DNA of 6,175 nt from Flavobacteriales bacterium (GTDB taxonomy: Bacteria; Bacteroidota; Bacteroidia; Flavobacteriales; Flavobacteriaceae): NCBI GenBank assembly GCA_027031025.1, contig JALVEJ010000003.1, forward strand, positions 1 through 6,175, in the 5' to 3' direction. The notes below the pieces were generated by a model. The model worked only from the letters and a program-made list of their open reading frames with translations. It searched no databases and had not been told where the DNA came from. Position 1 is the stretch's first letter; each line of letters opens with the position of its first letter. Position numbers and translations under genes: made by a program. This document shows, one piece after another, positions 1 to 5,915 of the stretch.

Positions 1-1
1 T

Positions 2-1228
2 ATAGTCCCGACAACCTTGTTATTTAATTGGCAAAAAGAAATAGAAAAATTTGCCCCCAAACTCAAGGCGTATTATCATTACGGTCCTGACCGGCAGCAA
101 AATACCAACAAGTTTAAAAATTACGATTTGATTTTTACAACTTACGGCACCCTGCTCCGTGATATTGAATGGTTGCATAAGTTTTCTTTTAATTATGCCA
201 TATTAGACGAGTCACAAGCTATCAAAAATCCTTCGTCGCGGCGTTTTAAGGCGGTAAGTCTGTTGCGTACCAAAAACCGGATAGCCATGACCGGAACGCC
301 TATTGAAAACAGCACGTTTGATTTGTATGCTCAAATGAGCTTTGTCAATCCGGGCTTTTTTATCAATATCAAACATTTCAAAGACCATTATTCTAATCCT
401 ATTGATAAAGATGGCGACGAATCGGTTGCCAATGAACTGCAAAAACTCATCAATCCGTTTATTTTACGGCGTACCAAAGAACAGGTTGCTACCGAATTGC
501 CCCCCAAAGTCGAAGACGTTATTTATTGTGAAATGCCACCGGCACAACGCAAAGTGTATGATGCTTATCGTAACCAATATCGTGACAAACTGCTCAACCA
601 AATAGAAAAAGAAGGACTTGCCAAGTCAAAATTTATGGTACTTGAAGCATTGACACGATTGCGACAAATCTGTGATTCGCCTTTGTTGCTCAACGATGAG
701 TCTATAGCGGTTAAAGATTCGGTTAAAATACAAGAAATGATTGCGCATATTACCGATAAAACAGCGCAACACAAAGTTTTGATTTTTTCACAATTTACAT
801 CCATGTTGGCATTGCTCAAAAATGAATTGGACGCACTAGGTATTCCTTATGAATATTTGGACGGCAAGAATTCGCGTAAACAACGTGAAGCATCCGTGCA
901 AAACTTTCAAACCAACGATGATTTACGCGTGTTTTTAATCAGTCTCAAAGCCGGTGGCACCGGATTAAACTTGACTGCTGCCGATTATGTTTATATTCTA
1001 GACCCTTGGTGGAATCCGGCAGTTGAAAATCAAGCCATAGATCGAATATACCGAATTGGACAAGATAAAAAAGTCTTTGCTTACCGGATGATTTGTAAAG
1101 ATACGGTCGAAGAAAAAATTCTTGATTTGCAAGCCAAAAAGAAAAAAATAGCCACAGATATCATCCAAACCGATGATAAGATTATGAAATCACTTAAAAT
1201 AGATGATATTAAAAATCTTTTTGACTAA
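2..1228 (+). CDS. SNF2-family DEAD/DEAH-box helicase (ATPase), 5'-truncated, C-terminal part
   Basis: Residue numbers count from the Leu codon at 17. The frame is open from base 2 and reads IVPTTLLFNW, the motif Ia region of SNF2 proteins, so the gene begins outside the window and the TTG at 17 is not a start. The visible part holds the rest of the first RecA-like lobe, with motif II as DESQ (64-67) and motif III as TGTPIENS (92-99). FILRRTKEQV (148-157) links to the second lobe, which carries VLIFSQF (254-260), motif V SLKAGGTGLNLT (309-320) and motif VI QAIDRIYRIGQ (339-349) with its arginine fingers. The Walker A lysine and any N-terminal domain (often SWIM or HepA-type in bacteria) lie upstream. 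Known for the family: ATP-driven translocation on double-stranded DNA and remodelling of DNA-protein complexes. The exact role here is unknown. The C-terminus ends naturally in a short acidic and hydrophobic tail. The family is certain; the subfamily is not. Confidence 0.95.
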   Translation: MVPTTLLFNWQKEIEKFAPKLKAYYHYGPDRQQNTNKFKNYDLIFTTYGTLLRDIEWLHKFSFNYAILDESQAIKNPSSRRFKAVSLLRTKNRIAMTGTPIENSTFDLYAQMSFVNPGFFINIKHFKDHYSNPIDKDGDESVANELQKLINPFILRRTKEQVATELPPKVEDVIYCEMPPAQRKVYDAYRNQYRDKLLNQIEKEGLAKSKFMVLEALTRLRQICDSPLLLNDESIAVKDSVKIQEMIAHITDKTAQHKVLIFSQFTSMLALLKNELDALGIPYEYLDGKNSRKQREASVQNFQTNDDLRVFLISLKAGGTGLNLTAADYVYILDPWWNPAVENQAIDRIYRIGQDKKVFAYRMICKDTVEEKILDLQAKKKKIATDIIQTDDKIMKSLKIDDIKNLFD

Positions 1229-1325
1229 ATTTTTCGAAAATAGACAAGTTGTTTAGTAAGAAACATAAATATTATTGACTCTATATCGATTTAAATGGGT
1301 AATAAATGTAATATATCAAAGAATA

Positions 1326-1346
1326 ATGTCACCCCTTCGGGGTTTA
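1326..1346. repeat. Palindromic repeat unit, copy 1 (left arm of a 21-base inverted repeat)
   Basis: This is the exact reverse complement of 1409-1429 over 21 bases. The core ACCCC-TTC-GGGGT (1331-1343) is itself a small hairpin of 5 bp with a three-base loop, or alternatively a C(UUCG)G tetraloop on a shorter stem. Its GC content contrasts sharply with the surrounding AT-rich DNA. It resembles the short REP-like palindromes scattered between genes in many Bacteroidota, but copy number elsewhere cannot be seen here. Confidence 0.8.
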
Positions 1347-1381
1347 ACGATTTTGTTTAATTGTTTTATTATAATAATACC

Positions 1382-1401
1382 ATCCCGACAGTCGTCGGGA
1401 T
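1382..1401. repeat. GC-rich hairpin lying between the two inverted repeat arms
   Basis: ATCCCGAC (1382-1389) pairs perfectly with GTCGGGAT (1394-1401) across the four-base loop AGTC. A further four pairs (1376-1379 with 1402-1405) can form if the CC at 1380-1381 bulges. In RNA this would be a stable stem, but no T-run follows (TATTTACTA), so it is a poor intrinsic terminator by itself. It sits in the loop of the larger 1326-1429 inverted repeat and has a different sequence from the flanking ACCCC/GGGGT units. Confidence 0.75.
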
Positions 1402-1408
1402 TATTTAC

Positions 1409-1436
1409 TAAACCCCGAAGGGGTGACATAATTATA
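1409..1436. repeat. Palindromic repeat unit, copy 2 (right arm, inverted to copy 1)
   Basis: Bases 1409-1429 are the perfect reverse complement of 1326-1346. The unit reads TAAACCCCGAAGGGGTGACA and then TAATTATA. It is also a direct, slightly diverged copy of 1460-1485, where GAA has become GTAA and a three-base stretch is lost before AATTATA. The shared AATTATA extension shows that the repeat is longer than the hairpin core alone. Confidence 0.8.
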
Positions 1437-1459
1437 GAAAATTTATGACGTTAAAAACA

Positions 1460-1485
1460 TAAACCCCGTAAGGGGTGAAATTATA
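1460..1485. repeat. Palindromic repeat unit, copy 3 (direct, diverged copy of copy 2)
   Basis: It reads TAAACCCCGTAAGGGGTGA and then AATTATA. ACCCC (1463-1467) and GGGGT (1472-1476) form a 5-bp stem around GTAA, a GNRA-type tetraloop, where copies 1 and 2 have a three-base loop. Keeping the stem while the loop changes suggests that the hairpin shape matters, or that the copies arrived separately. It starts 51 bases after copy 2. Confidence 0.75.
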
Positions 1486-1591
1486 TAAAAAGATAATACC
1501 ATGATTATATTATTCTTAAACCTAATTTATTATTACCCACACAAAACAACATAGATCCAAAAATAATTATAAAAATCAGAAAACAAAAATC

Positions 1592-1615
1592 ATACGATTC
1601 TAAAAAAAATCGTAT
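1592..1615. other. Inverted repeat upstream of the antiporter gene
   Basis: ATACGATT (1592-1599) is inverted as AATCGTAT (1608-1615) around an eight-base loop, about 42 bases before the antiporter start. Three more T follow the right arm, making a four-T run. It could be a weak terminator, an operator, or a 5'-leader hairpin, and nothing in the sequence decides between these. AATTTTTG at 1621-1628, one mismatch from the TAnnTTTG box, follows it and is the best but weak promoter candidate for the antiporter. The rest of 1540-1657 is A-rich with no other signal. Confidence 0.4.
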
Positions 1616-1657
1616 TTTGCAATTTTTGAAAACGATTTAAAAAATTTCAACAAAAGC

Positions 1658-2932
1658 ATGAACAGTTATTATTTTATTCTGGGGGTTAGTATTTTAATTA
1701 TTCTATCTTATTTTTTTGATATTATTTCAAAAAAAATAAAAGTGCCTTCGGTTTTACTGCTGCTTGGGACGGGTATTTTTTTAAACAATCTTTCTCAAAC
1801 TTTTGGATTCAGGTTACCTGATTTACAACCGACGGTAAATGTTTTGGGATTGGTGGGTCTGTTGTTAATCGTGTTGGAAGCGGCATTAGATTTAAAACTG
1901 ACAAAAGACAAAAGACCTTTGATTATCAAAGCATTTACAACCGCTTTGTTGATATTGATAGGAACCTCTTTTGCCATTGCTTATTTAATCTATGGTATGG
2001 GCTTGACACATGATTTTTATACGGCATATATCAATGCGCTGCCTTTATCGGTAGTCAGTAGTGCCATTGTGATTCCCAGTGTGCATTTTTTAGATGAAGA
2101 CAAAAAAGAATTTTTAATTTACGAATCTACTTTTAGCGATATTCTCGGCATTTTAGCTTTTGATATTACTTTAATGATTCCCGGCAGTCAAGGACATATT
2201 TTTGCCAAAGTAGGCGGCGGGCTGATACTAACGGTTTTGGTATCTCTTATAGCCGGTTATTTGTTGATTTTTTTATTTCAAAAAATCCGAACTAAAATCA
2301 AGTTTTTCTTGTTTCTGTCCATATTAACGGCATTGTTTATACTTGGTAAAATCATGCATCTGTCCAGTTTGATATTGATTTTGATTTTCGGATTGATGCT
2401 TGAAAATTTTAAGATATTTTTTAGAGGAAAATTTGCTGTATTTTTTAAACAAGAACGTATTGAAGAGGTCAGAGAACAATTCAAACTAATCACTTTCGAA
2501 ACCGCTTTTTTAATCCGGACGTTTTTCTTTGTGTTATTTGGTATGACCATTGATATTAATGGTATTTTTTACGAAAACGTCATGATTATCGGTACTTTTA
2601 TTTTACTTTTAACTTTTTTAGTTCGTTATTTAAATCTAAAAGTTTTTTTCAGGGGCAAATCGCTTTTTCCGGAAGTATTTATGGCACCCCGCGGTTTGAT
2701 TACCATTTTATTGTTTTATAAAATACCGGAAATTTACAAAATACCCTATTTTAGTAAAGAAGTCATTTCGTTTGTCATTTTAGGTTCGGCGGTTTTAATG
2801 ACTTTGGGTTTATGGCTCAGTAAGAAGAAAACTACCGAAGAAGAGTTTGAAATTTATGAAAACTTTGACCATGGGCGCCATTCCGAGGACAATCCGCTTT
2901 GGGAAGAACTATATAAACATCATGAGAAATAA
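1658..2932 (+). CDS. Cation:proton antiporter (CPA superfamily, Na+/H+ exchanger fold)
   Basis: An integral inner-membrane protein of 424 residues with about 12-13 hydrophobic segments (from residues 4-22 to 365-387) and a short charged cytoplasmic tail from about 388 on. The fold call rests on ESTFSD (156-161), matching the ES..ND motif of CPA1 antiporters with Asp161 kept, on APRGL (343-347) with the conserved Arg345, and on the overall pattern of segments. The usual unwound-helix TDP motif appears to be replaced by SSAIVIP (134-140), and the Asn before Asp161 is Ser160. There is no RCK/TrkA nucleotide-binding domain, so it is not a KefC-type channel. Likely role: exchange of Na+ or K+ for H+ in pH and salt homeostasis; the ion is unknown. 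The ATG at 1658 gives an immediate first membrane helix. No Shine-Dalgarno sequence precedes it. mgsA follows after 62 bases. Confidence 0.88.
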   Translation: MNSYYFILGVSILIILSYFFDIISKKIKVPSVLLLLGTGIFLNNLSQTFGFRLPDLQPTVNVLGLVGLLLIVLEAALDLKLTKDKRPLIIKAFTTALLILIGTSFAIAYLIYGMGLTHDFYTAYINALPLSVVSSAIVIPSVHFLDEDKKEFLIYESTFSDILGILAFDITLMIPGSQGHIFAKVGGGLILTVLVSLIAGYLLIFLFQKIRTKIKFFLFLSILTALFILGKIMHLSSLILILIFGLMLENFKIFFRGKFAVFFKQERIEEVREQFKLITFETAFLIRTFFFVLFGMTIDINGIFYENVMIIGTFILLLTFLVRYLNLKVFFRGKSLFPEVFMAPRGLITILLFYKIPEIYKIPYFSKEVISFVILGSAVLMTLGLWLSKKKTTEEEFEIYENFDHGRHSEDNPLWEELYKHHEK

Positions 2933-2969
2933 ATCCAATATTTCTTTTCTTCAATTGTCTTTTTTAACC

Positions 2970-2977
2970 TAATTTTG
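2970..2977 (+). promoter_or_regulatory. Predicted -7 box of the mgsA promoter
   Basis: TAATTTTG fits the Bacteroidota -7 consensus TAnnTTTG exactly and ends 17 bases before the mgsA ATG, implying a leader of roughly 11-13 bases. No TTG -33 element lies at the usual distance; the stretch there is TTTCTTTTCT. Similar placement before two other genes in this window supports the call. Confidence 0.55.
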
Positions 2978-2994
2978 CATTATAAATTAATCTC

Positions 2995-3366
2995 ATGGAA
3001 ATAGCATTAATCTCACACGACGGCAAAAAACCCGAAATGGTCCGGTTTATCATGGAACATAAAGCGGAATTACTACAAAAAAATGTCAAAATTATTGCCA
3101 CCGGCACAACCGGAAAATATATAGAAGAAACCGGTTTGAAAGTTACCCGTATGTTATCCGGTCCTTTAGGTGGCGATGCGCAAATAGGCGCCCGTGTTGC
3201 CGAAGGCAAAACCCAATTGGTTGTTTTTTTTCGCGACCCGCTCGACAAACACCCGCACGAACCCGATATATCCATGTTAATGCGTCTCTGCGACGTACAC
3301 AATGTCCCTTTGGCAACCAATCCGGCAACGGCAAATATGCTGTTTAAGGCGGTGTTTGGAAGTTAA
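2995..3366 (+). CDS. mgsA: Methylglyoxal synthase
   Basis: A cytoplasmic enzyme converting dihydroxyacetone phosphate to methylglyoxal and phosphate, the bypass that releases phosphate from triose phosphates when sugar phosphates build up. The 123 residues cover the whole MGS-like core. His8-Asp9 match E. coli His19-Asp20, Lys13 lies in the substrate loop, and ATGTTG (35-40) binds phosphate. SGPLGGD (55-61) ends in the catalytic Asp61 (E. coli Asp71). FFRDPL contains Asp81, and HPHEPD contains His88 and Asp91 (E. coli Asp91, His98, Asp101). LATNPATA (106-113) closes the fold. It stops nine residues after that motif, some 20 earlier than the E. coli enzyme and shorter than the Bacillus form, so the C-terminal tail is minimal. 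The ATG at 2995 follows a promoter box by 17 bases, and no earlier in-frame start is needed. The antiporter upstream is the only neighbour with a conceivable link. Confidence 0.96.
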   Translation: MEIALISHDGKKPEMVRFIMEHKAELLQKNVKIIATGTTGKYIEETGLKVTRMLSGPLGGDAQIGARVAEGKTQLVVFFRDPLDKHPHEPDISMLMRLCDVHNVPLATNPATANMLFKAVFGS

Positions 3367-3404
3367 TTAAACTTTTTTATAATATTTTGATTAACAGGAT
3401 GTTA

Positions 3405-3433
3405 TTGAAAATTTTGTAGCTATTATAAATTTG
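3405..3433 (+). promoter_or_regulatory. Possible promoter in the mgsA-TPR spacer
   Basis: TTG at 3405-3407, an 18-base spacer, then TAAATTTG at 3426-3433 fits the two-part Bacteroidota consensus (TTG, 17-23 bases, TAnnTTTG). It lies about 130 bases before the TPR gene, so it would give a longer leader or a small RNA. In DNA this AT-rich a match can arise by chance. Confidence 0.25.
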
Positions 3434-3536
3434 ATGTTTATTGTAAATCCTGAACTTCAACTAAAGTTGTCATCTTTTAACATTAGACTGTTAATAACTA
3501 TTTGTTAAACATCGTTTTTTATACCCCCGATTTGCG

Positions 3537-3544
3537 TATTTTTG
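3537..3544 (+). promoter_or_regulatory. Predicted -7 box of the TPR gene promoter
   Basis: TATTTTTG matches TAnnTTTG and ends 21 bases before the ATG at 3566, giving an expected leader of about 15-17 bases. No TTG occurs at the usual -33 distance. The spacing agrees with the mgsA and popT boxes. Confidence 0.5.
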
Positions 3545-3565
3545 TAGCAACACAAATAAACAAAT

Positions 3566-4801
3566 ATGTCGCACGATTATAACTATGATGAATTGATTAG
3601 ACGGTTTGAAGCCATGTTACAAACCAACGAAAATTTCTTTTTCGACTTAGAAGATTTTTTAGATATTATCGATTATTATATCAATTCCGGTAACTACAGT
3701 ATGGCGCAAAAAGCCATTACTGCCGGTTTGCAACAATACGGGCAAAACATCGAGATTTTGCTCTACAAAGCCGAATTGTTTTCACTTAATGACCAACTTG
3801 AAAACGCCGAACAATTATTATATGATTTGCGTTTATTAGATCCCGAACGTTTGGAGATTCCAATGTTGGAGGCTGAAATTTATTCGCGCAAACATTTGCA
3901 TAAAAAAGCTATTGCCGCCCTGCAACGTGCCTTGGCATTGCCCGGAGCCGAACCGGCGGAAATCTATGAAATGATGACCGTGGAACATTTATATCTGGAC
4001 AACTATAACGAAGCTTTGCAAATGGCCATTCAAGCCTTAAAATATGACCCCGATAGTTCCATGTCGCTTTTTAATGCGGTATCTTGTTATGATTTGACTG
4101 ACCGCTCCGAAGAGGCTATTGTTTTTCTGGAAAATTTTTTACAACAGAATCCTTTTAGTGAAGTAGGGTGGAGCTTGTTGGCTAAAAAATATATCGATAA
4201 AGCACAATACAAAAAAGCTTTGAAAGCTATTGATTTTGCTATTGCTATTGACGATAAATTTATTGGCGCTTATTACGACAAAGCCTATATTTTTTCTAAG
4301 TTAAGACGTTACGAAGAAGCCCTCGTTTTTTATAAATTAACGCTTCAAATTGCCGACCCTACCGCCTTTGCTTACTATCATATTGCCCGGATTTATCAAC
4401 GGATGAATGATGCGAACCATGCAGCTGAATTTTATTTCAAAGCCATTAATGAAGACCCCGGACATTATAAATCTTGGATAAAATTGGTGCAATTAAAAAT
4501 GTCAACAGGCGAGTGGGATGCCGCTTTGGAAATCGTCAAAAAAGCTTTGGAAATCGTCAGCAATCAAGAATTGTTTGAACTGCTGGGTGACATTTATCTA
4601 CATAAAAAAGACTGGCATAAAGCCATTCCGGCATTTGAAATGAGCTTAAAATTAGGAGAAACCAAATTGCCTGTCATTTTAAAATTATCCGATTTATACA
4701 AACAAACCCACCAAATAGACAAATTCCGTAATCTTCTGCTTGAAGCCAAACAACAATTCCCCGATTCCAAAGAAATACAAAGCCGTATGTCGGGGCAGTA
4801 A
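3566..4801 (+). CDS. Tetratricopeptide repeat (TPR) protein of unknown function
   Basis: A 411-residue protein built almost entirely of TPR helix pairs, about eleven by eye: near residues 28-61, 62-95, 96-129, 131-163, 165-198, 199-231, 233-266, 267-299, 300-332, 334-367 and 369-402. Typical cores are YEEALVFYKLTLQIADP (249-265) and WHKAIPAFEMSLKL (350-363), with Ala, Tyr and Pro at the consensus places. There is no signal peptide, lipobox or membrane helix, so it should be a cytoplasmic superhelical scaffold that binds another protein or peptide. No enzymatic domain is present. The N-terminal 27 residues are acidic and aromatic and may cap the solenoid. A 16-base direct repeat (4523-4538 and 4544-4559) encodes ALEIV twice, seven residues apart, matching the TPR helix B pattern. 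The partner cannot be told from the sequence. popT follows after a 172-base gap with its own promoter box, so the two are probably separate units. Confidence 0.93.
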   Translation: MSHDYNYDELIRRFEAMLQTNENFFFDLEDFLDIIDYYINSGNYSMAQKAITAGLQQYGQNIEILLYKAELFSLNDQLENAEQLLYDLRLLDPERLEIPMLEAEIYSRKHLHKKAIAALQRALALPGAEPAEIYEMMTVEHLYLDNYNEALQMAIQALKYDPDSSMSLFNAVSCYDLTDRSEEAIVFLENFLQQNPFSEVGWSLLAKKYIDKAQYKKALKAIDFAIAIDDKFIGAYYDKAYIFSKLRRYEEALVFYKLTLQIADPTAFAYYHIARIYQRMNDANHAAEFYFKAINEDPGHYKSWIKLVQLKMSTGEWDAALEIVKKALEIVSNQELFELLGDIYLHKKDWHKAIPAFEMSLKLGETKLPVILKLSDLYKQTHQIDKFRNLLLEAKQQFPDSKEIQSRMSGQ

Positions 4802-4947
4802 GATAAATTAGTATCAAGTAGCAAGTTGAGTGGGGAATAAAATTTATCGAAAATTGAGAATGGATAATTGAGATTTCTCTCCCTACTTTTGTAGTGTTAG
4901 AATTGATAGCAAACACCCAAAGCGCCCTCTGCATCCAAATTTTTAAC

Positions 4948-4955
4948 TAACTTTG
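4948..4955 (+). promoter_or_regulatory. Predicted -7 box of the popT-aroE promoter
   Basis: TAACTTTG matches TAnnTTTG and ends 18 bases before the ATG at 4974. A TTG triplet at 4953-4955 that would extend the reading frame lies inside this box and would not be in the transcript, which decides for the ATG at 4974. A second match, TACTTTTG at 4884-4891, lies further up without a well-spaced TTG. Confidence 0.55.
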
Positions 4956-4969
4956 CAGCAGAGATATAA

Positions 4970-4984
4970 ATGTATGAACCATAA
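4970..4984 (+). other. Four-codon overlapping mini-ORF at the popT start
   Basis: An ATG at 4970, four bases before the popT ATG and in another frame, reads Met-Tyr-Glu-Pro and stops at TAA 4982-4984, just inside popT. With a predicted leader of only some 12-14 bases, a ribosome could choose either ATG. It could tune popT translation or be meaningless; the sequence alone does not say. Confidence 0.3.
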
Positions 4985-5915
4985 TCTTTTCAATCCCGTT
5001 TTATTTTTAAAAGGCATGGCTATGGGTGCTGCCAATGTCATTCCGGGCGTTTCCGGAGGGACAATAGCTTTGATTACTGGTATTTACGAACGTTTGATCA
5101 ATGCTATCAAATCTTTTGACATGACGGCTTTAAAATTGCTATTCAAATGGCGTTGGCGTGCGCTGGCCAAACATATTGATTTAGCTTTTGTATTGCCGGT
5201 TGGGTTGGGTTTGGTAGCAGCTGTTTTGTCTTTGGCAAAGCTCTTTGCATTTTTATTTAAAAATTATCCAGTTTTTATTTGGGCTTATTTTTTCGGATTA
5301 GTTTTAGCTTCGGTTTATTTCGTTGGAAAAACTGTCAAAAAATGGTATTGGGCGACTTATTTGAGTTTTTTGATTGGCACATTGATTGCCATTGCGGTCA
5401 CCATTTTACATCCGGCAGTCGAAAATGACAATCCTTGGTATCTGTTTCTCAACGGTATTATTGCTATTGTCAGTATGATTCTGCCCGGCTTATCCGGTTC
5501 TTTTGTGTTGATTTTATTGGGTAATTACCAACTGGTTGCTATTGACGGCATAAACCACTTTAATCTGAAAGTTTTATTGCCTTTTGCTGCCGGTGCAGTA
5601 GTCGGGTTGATTGGTTTTTCGCATATATTGTCCTGGCTGTTTAAACGTTACAGGCATCAAACCATTGCTTTGTTAACCGGATTTATTCTTGGCTCGTTAA
5701 GCATTTTATGGCCTTGGAAAAAAGCGGTTTATTTATTACAAGACGGTCAAGTTGTGACCAAACACGGCAAACCGGTCGTATCGTATTATGAGCAAATTTT
5801 ACCGGCGCATTTCGATGCCGGATTTTGGTTAGCAATACTGTTGATGATACTTGGTATTATCAGTATCGTTTGGATTGAAAAAGTTTCAAGTAACAATGAT
5901 TTGACTACATCATGA
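4974..5915 (+). CDS. popT: DUF368 family polyprenyl-phosphate transporter (PopT-like)
   Basis: An integral membrane protein of 313 residues with about eight hydrophobic segments. The family signature appears twice, as expected for a two-fold internal repeat: GAANVIPGVSGGT (18-30) with GIYERLINAI after it, and MILPGLSGSF (168-177) with ILLGNYQLV after it. Both are re-entrant-type Pro-Gly-x-Ser-Gly loops. DUF368 proteins were shown in 2023 to move undecaprenyl phosphate across the cytoplasmic membrane, recycling the lipid carrier for peptidoglycan and surface polysaccharide synthesis; assigning that role here rests on family membership. The loop at about 251-281 is probably extracytoplasmic. 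The start is put at ATG 4974 and not the upstream TTG at 4953, because the TTG falls in the promoter box and the ATG leads directly into the first conserved segment. The stop codon overlaps the aroE start. Confidence 0.93.
   Translation: MNHNLFNPVLFLKGMAMGAANVIPGVSGGTIALITGIYERLINAIKSFDMTALKLLFKWRWRALAKHIDLAFVLPVGLGLVAAVLSLAKLFAFLFKNYPVFIWAYFFGLVLASVYFVGKTVKKWYWATYLSFLIGTLIAIAVTILHPAVENDNPWYLFLNGIIAIVSMILPGLSGSFVLILLGNYQLVAIDGINHFNLKVLLPFAAGAVVGLIGFSHILSWLFKRYRHQTIALLTGFILGSLSILWPWKKAVYLLQDGQVVTKHGKPVVSYYEQILPAHFDAGFWLAILLMILGIISIVWIEKVSSNNDLTTS

Larger units (their letters stand above)
1296..1539. mobile_element. Possible MITE-like non-coding element with imperfect terminal inverted repeats
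   Basis: TGGGTAATAA at 1296-1305 is perfectly inverted as TTATTACCCA at 1530-1539. Inside these, AAGAATAAT at 1319-1327 is inverted as ATTATTCTT at 1509-1517. The two matches sit at almost the same offset from each end, giving imperfect terminal inverted repeats of about 31-32 bases around 244 bases with no coding capacity. All the GC-rich hairpin repeats of this spacer lie within these bounds. I see no clear target-site duplication, and the sequence is AT-rich, so chance contributes to the matches. It could be a small non-autonomous element, or just a cluster of intergenic palindromes. The two ends are seen directly; mobility is inference. Confidence 0.35.

Noticed and set aside
212..442. 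Short - strand open frame opposite the SNF2 gene
   Set aside because: It lies fully within conserved SNF2 coding sequence and has no domain-like pattern.
1231..1240. TTTTCGAAAA after the SNF2 stop as a terminator
   Set aside because: A four-to-five pair AT-rich palindrome with essentially no loop would not form a stable hairpin.
1326..1485. CRISPR array from the three related repeats
   Set aside because: Only three copies, one inverted, with unequal spacing and diverged loops, and no cas gene in the window.
2964..3320. Open frame of 118 codons on the - strand opposite mgsA
   Set aside because: It lies antisense to a gene with all methylglyoxal synthase catalytic residues and has no recognisable motif, so it is a shadow of mgsA codon structure.
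4802..4848. Inverted repeat GATAAATT/AATTTATC after the TPR stop as a terminator
   Set aside because: The arms are eight AT-rich pairs around a 31-base loop with no following T-run, too weak to call.
4806..4873. Small tandem-like repeats (CAAGTAGCAAG; AATTGAGA twice at 4852-4859 and 4866-4873)
   Set aside because: Short low-complexity similarity of a kind common in AT-rich spacers, with no arrangement of equal units that would suggest a CRISPR array, iterons or binding sites.
4674..4934. - strand open frame crossing the TPR gene end and the spacer
   Set aside because: It overlaps the strongly supported TPR coding end and has an irregular composition with no family resemblance.
4953..4973. 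TTG start adding seven residues to popT
   Set aside because: The TTG lies inside the predicted promoter box TAACTTTG, and the added residues match nothing in the family, so ATG 4974 is preferred.
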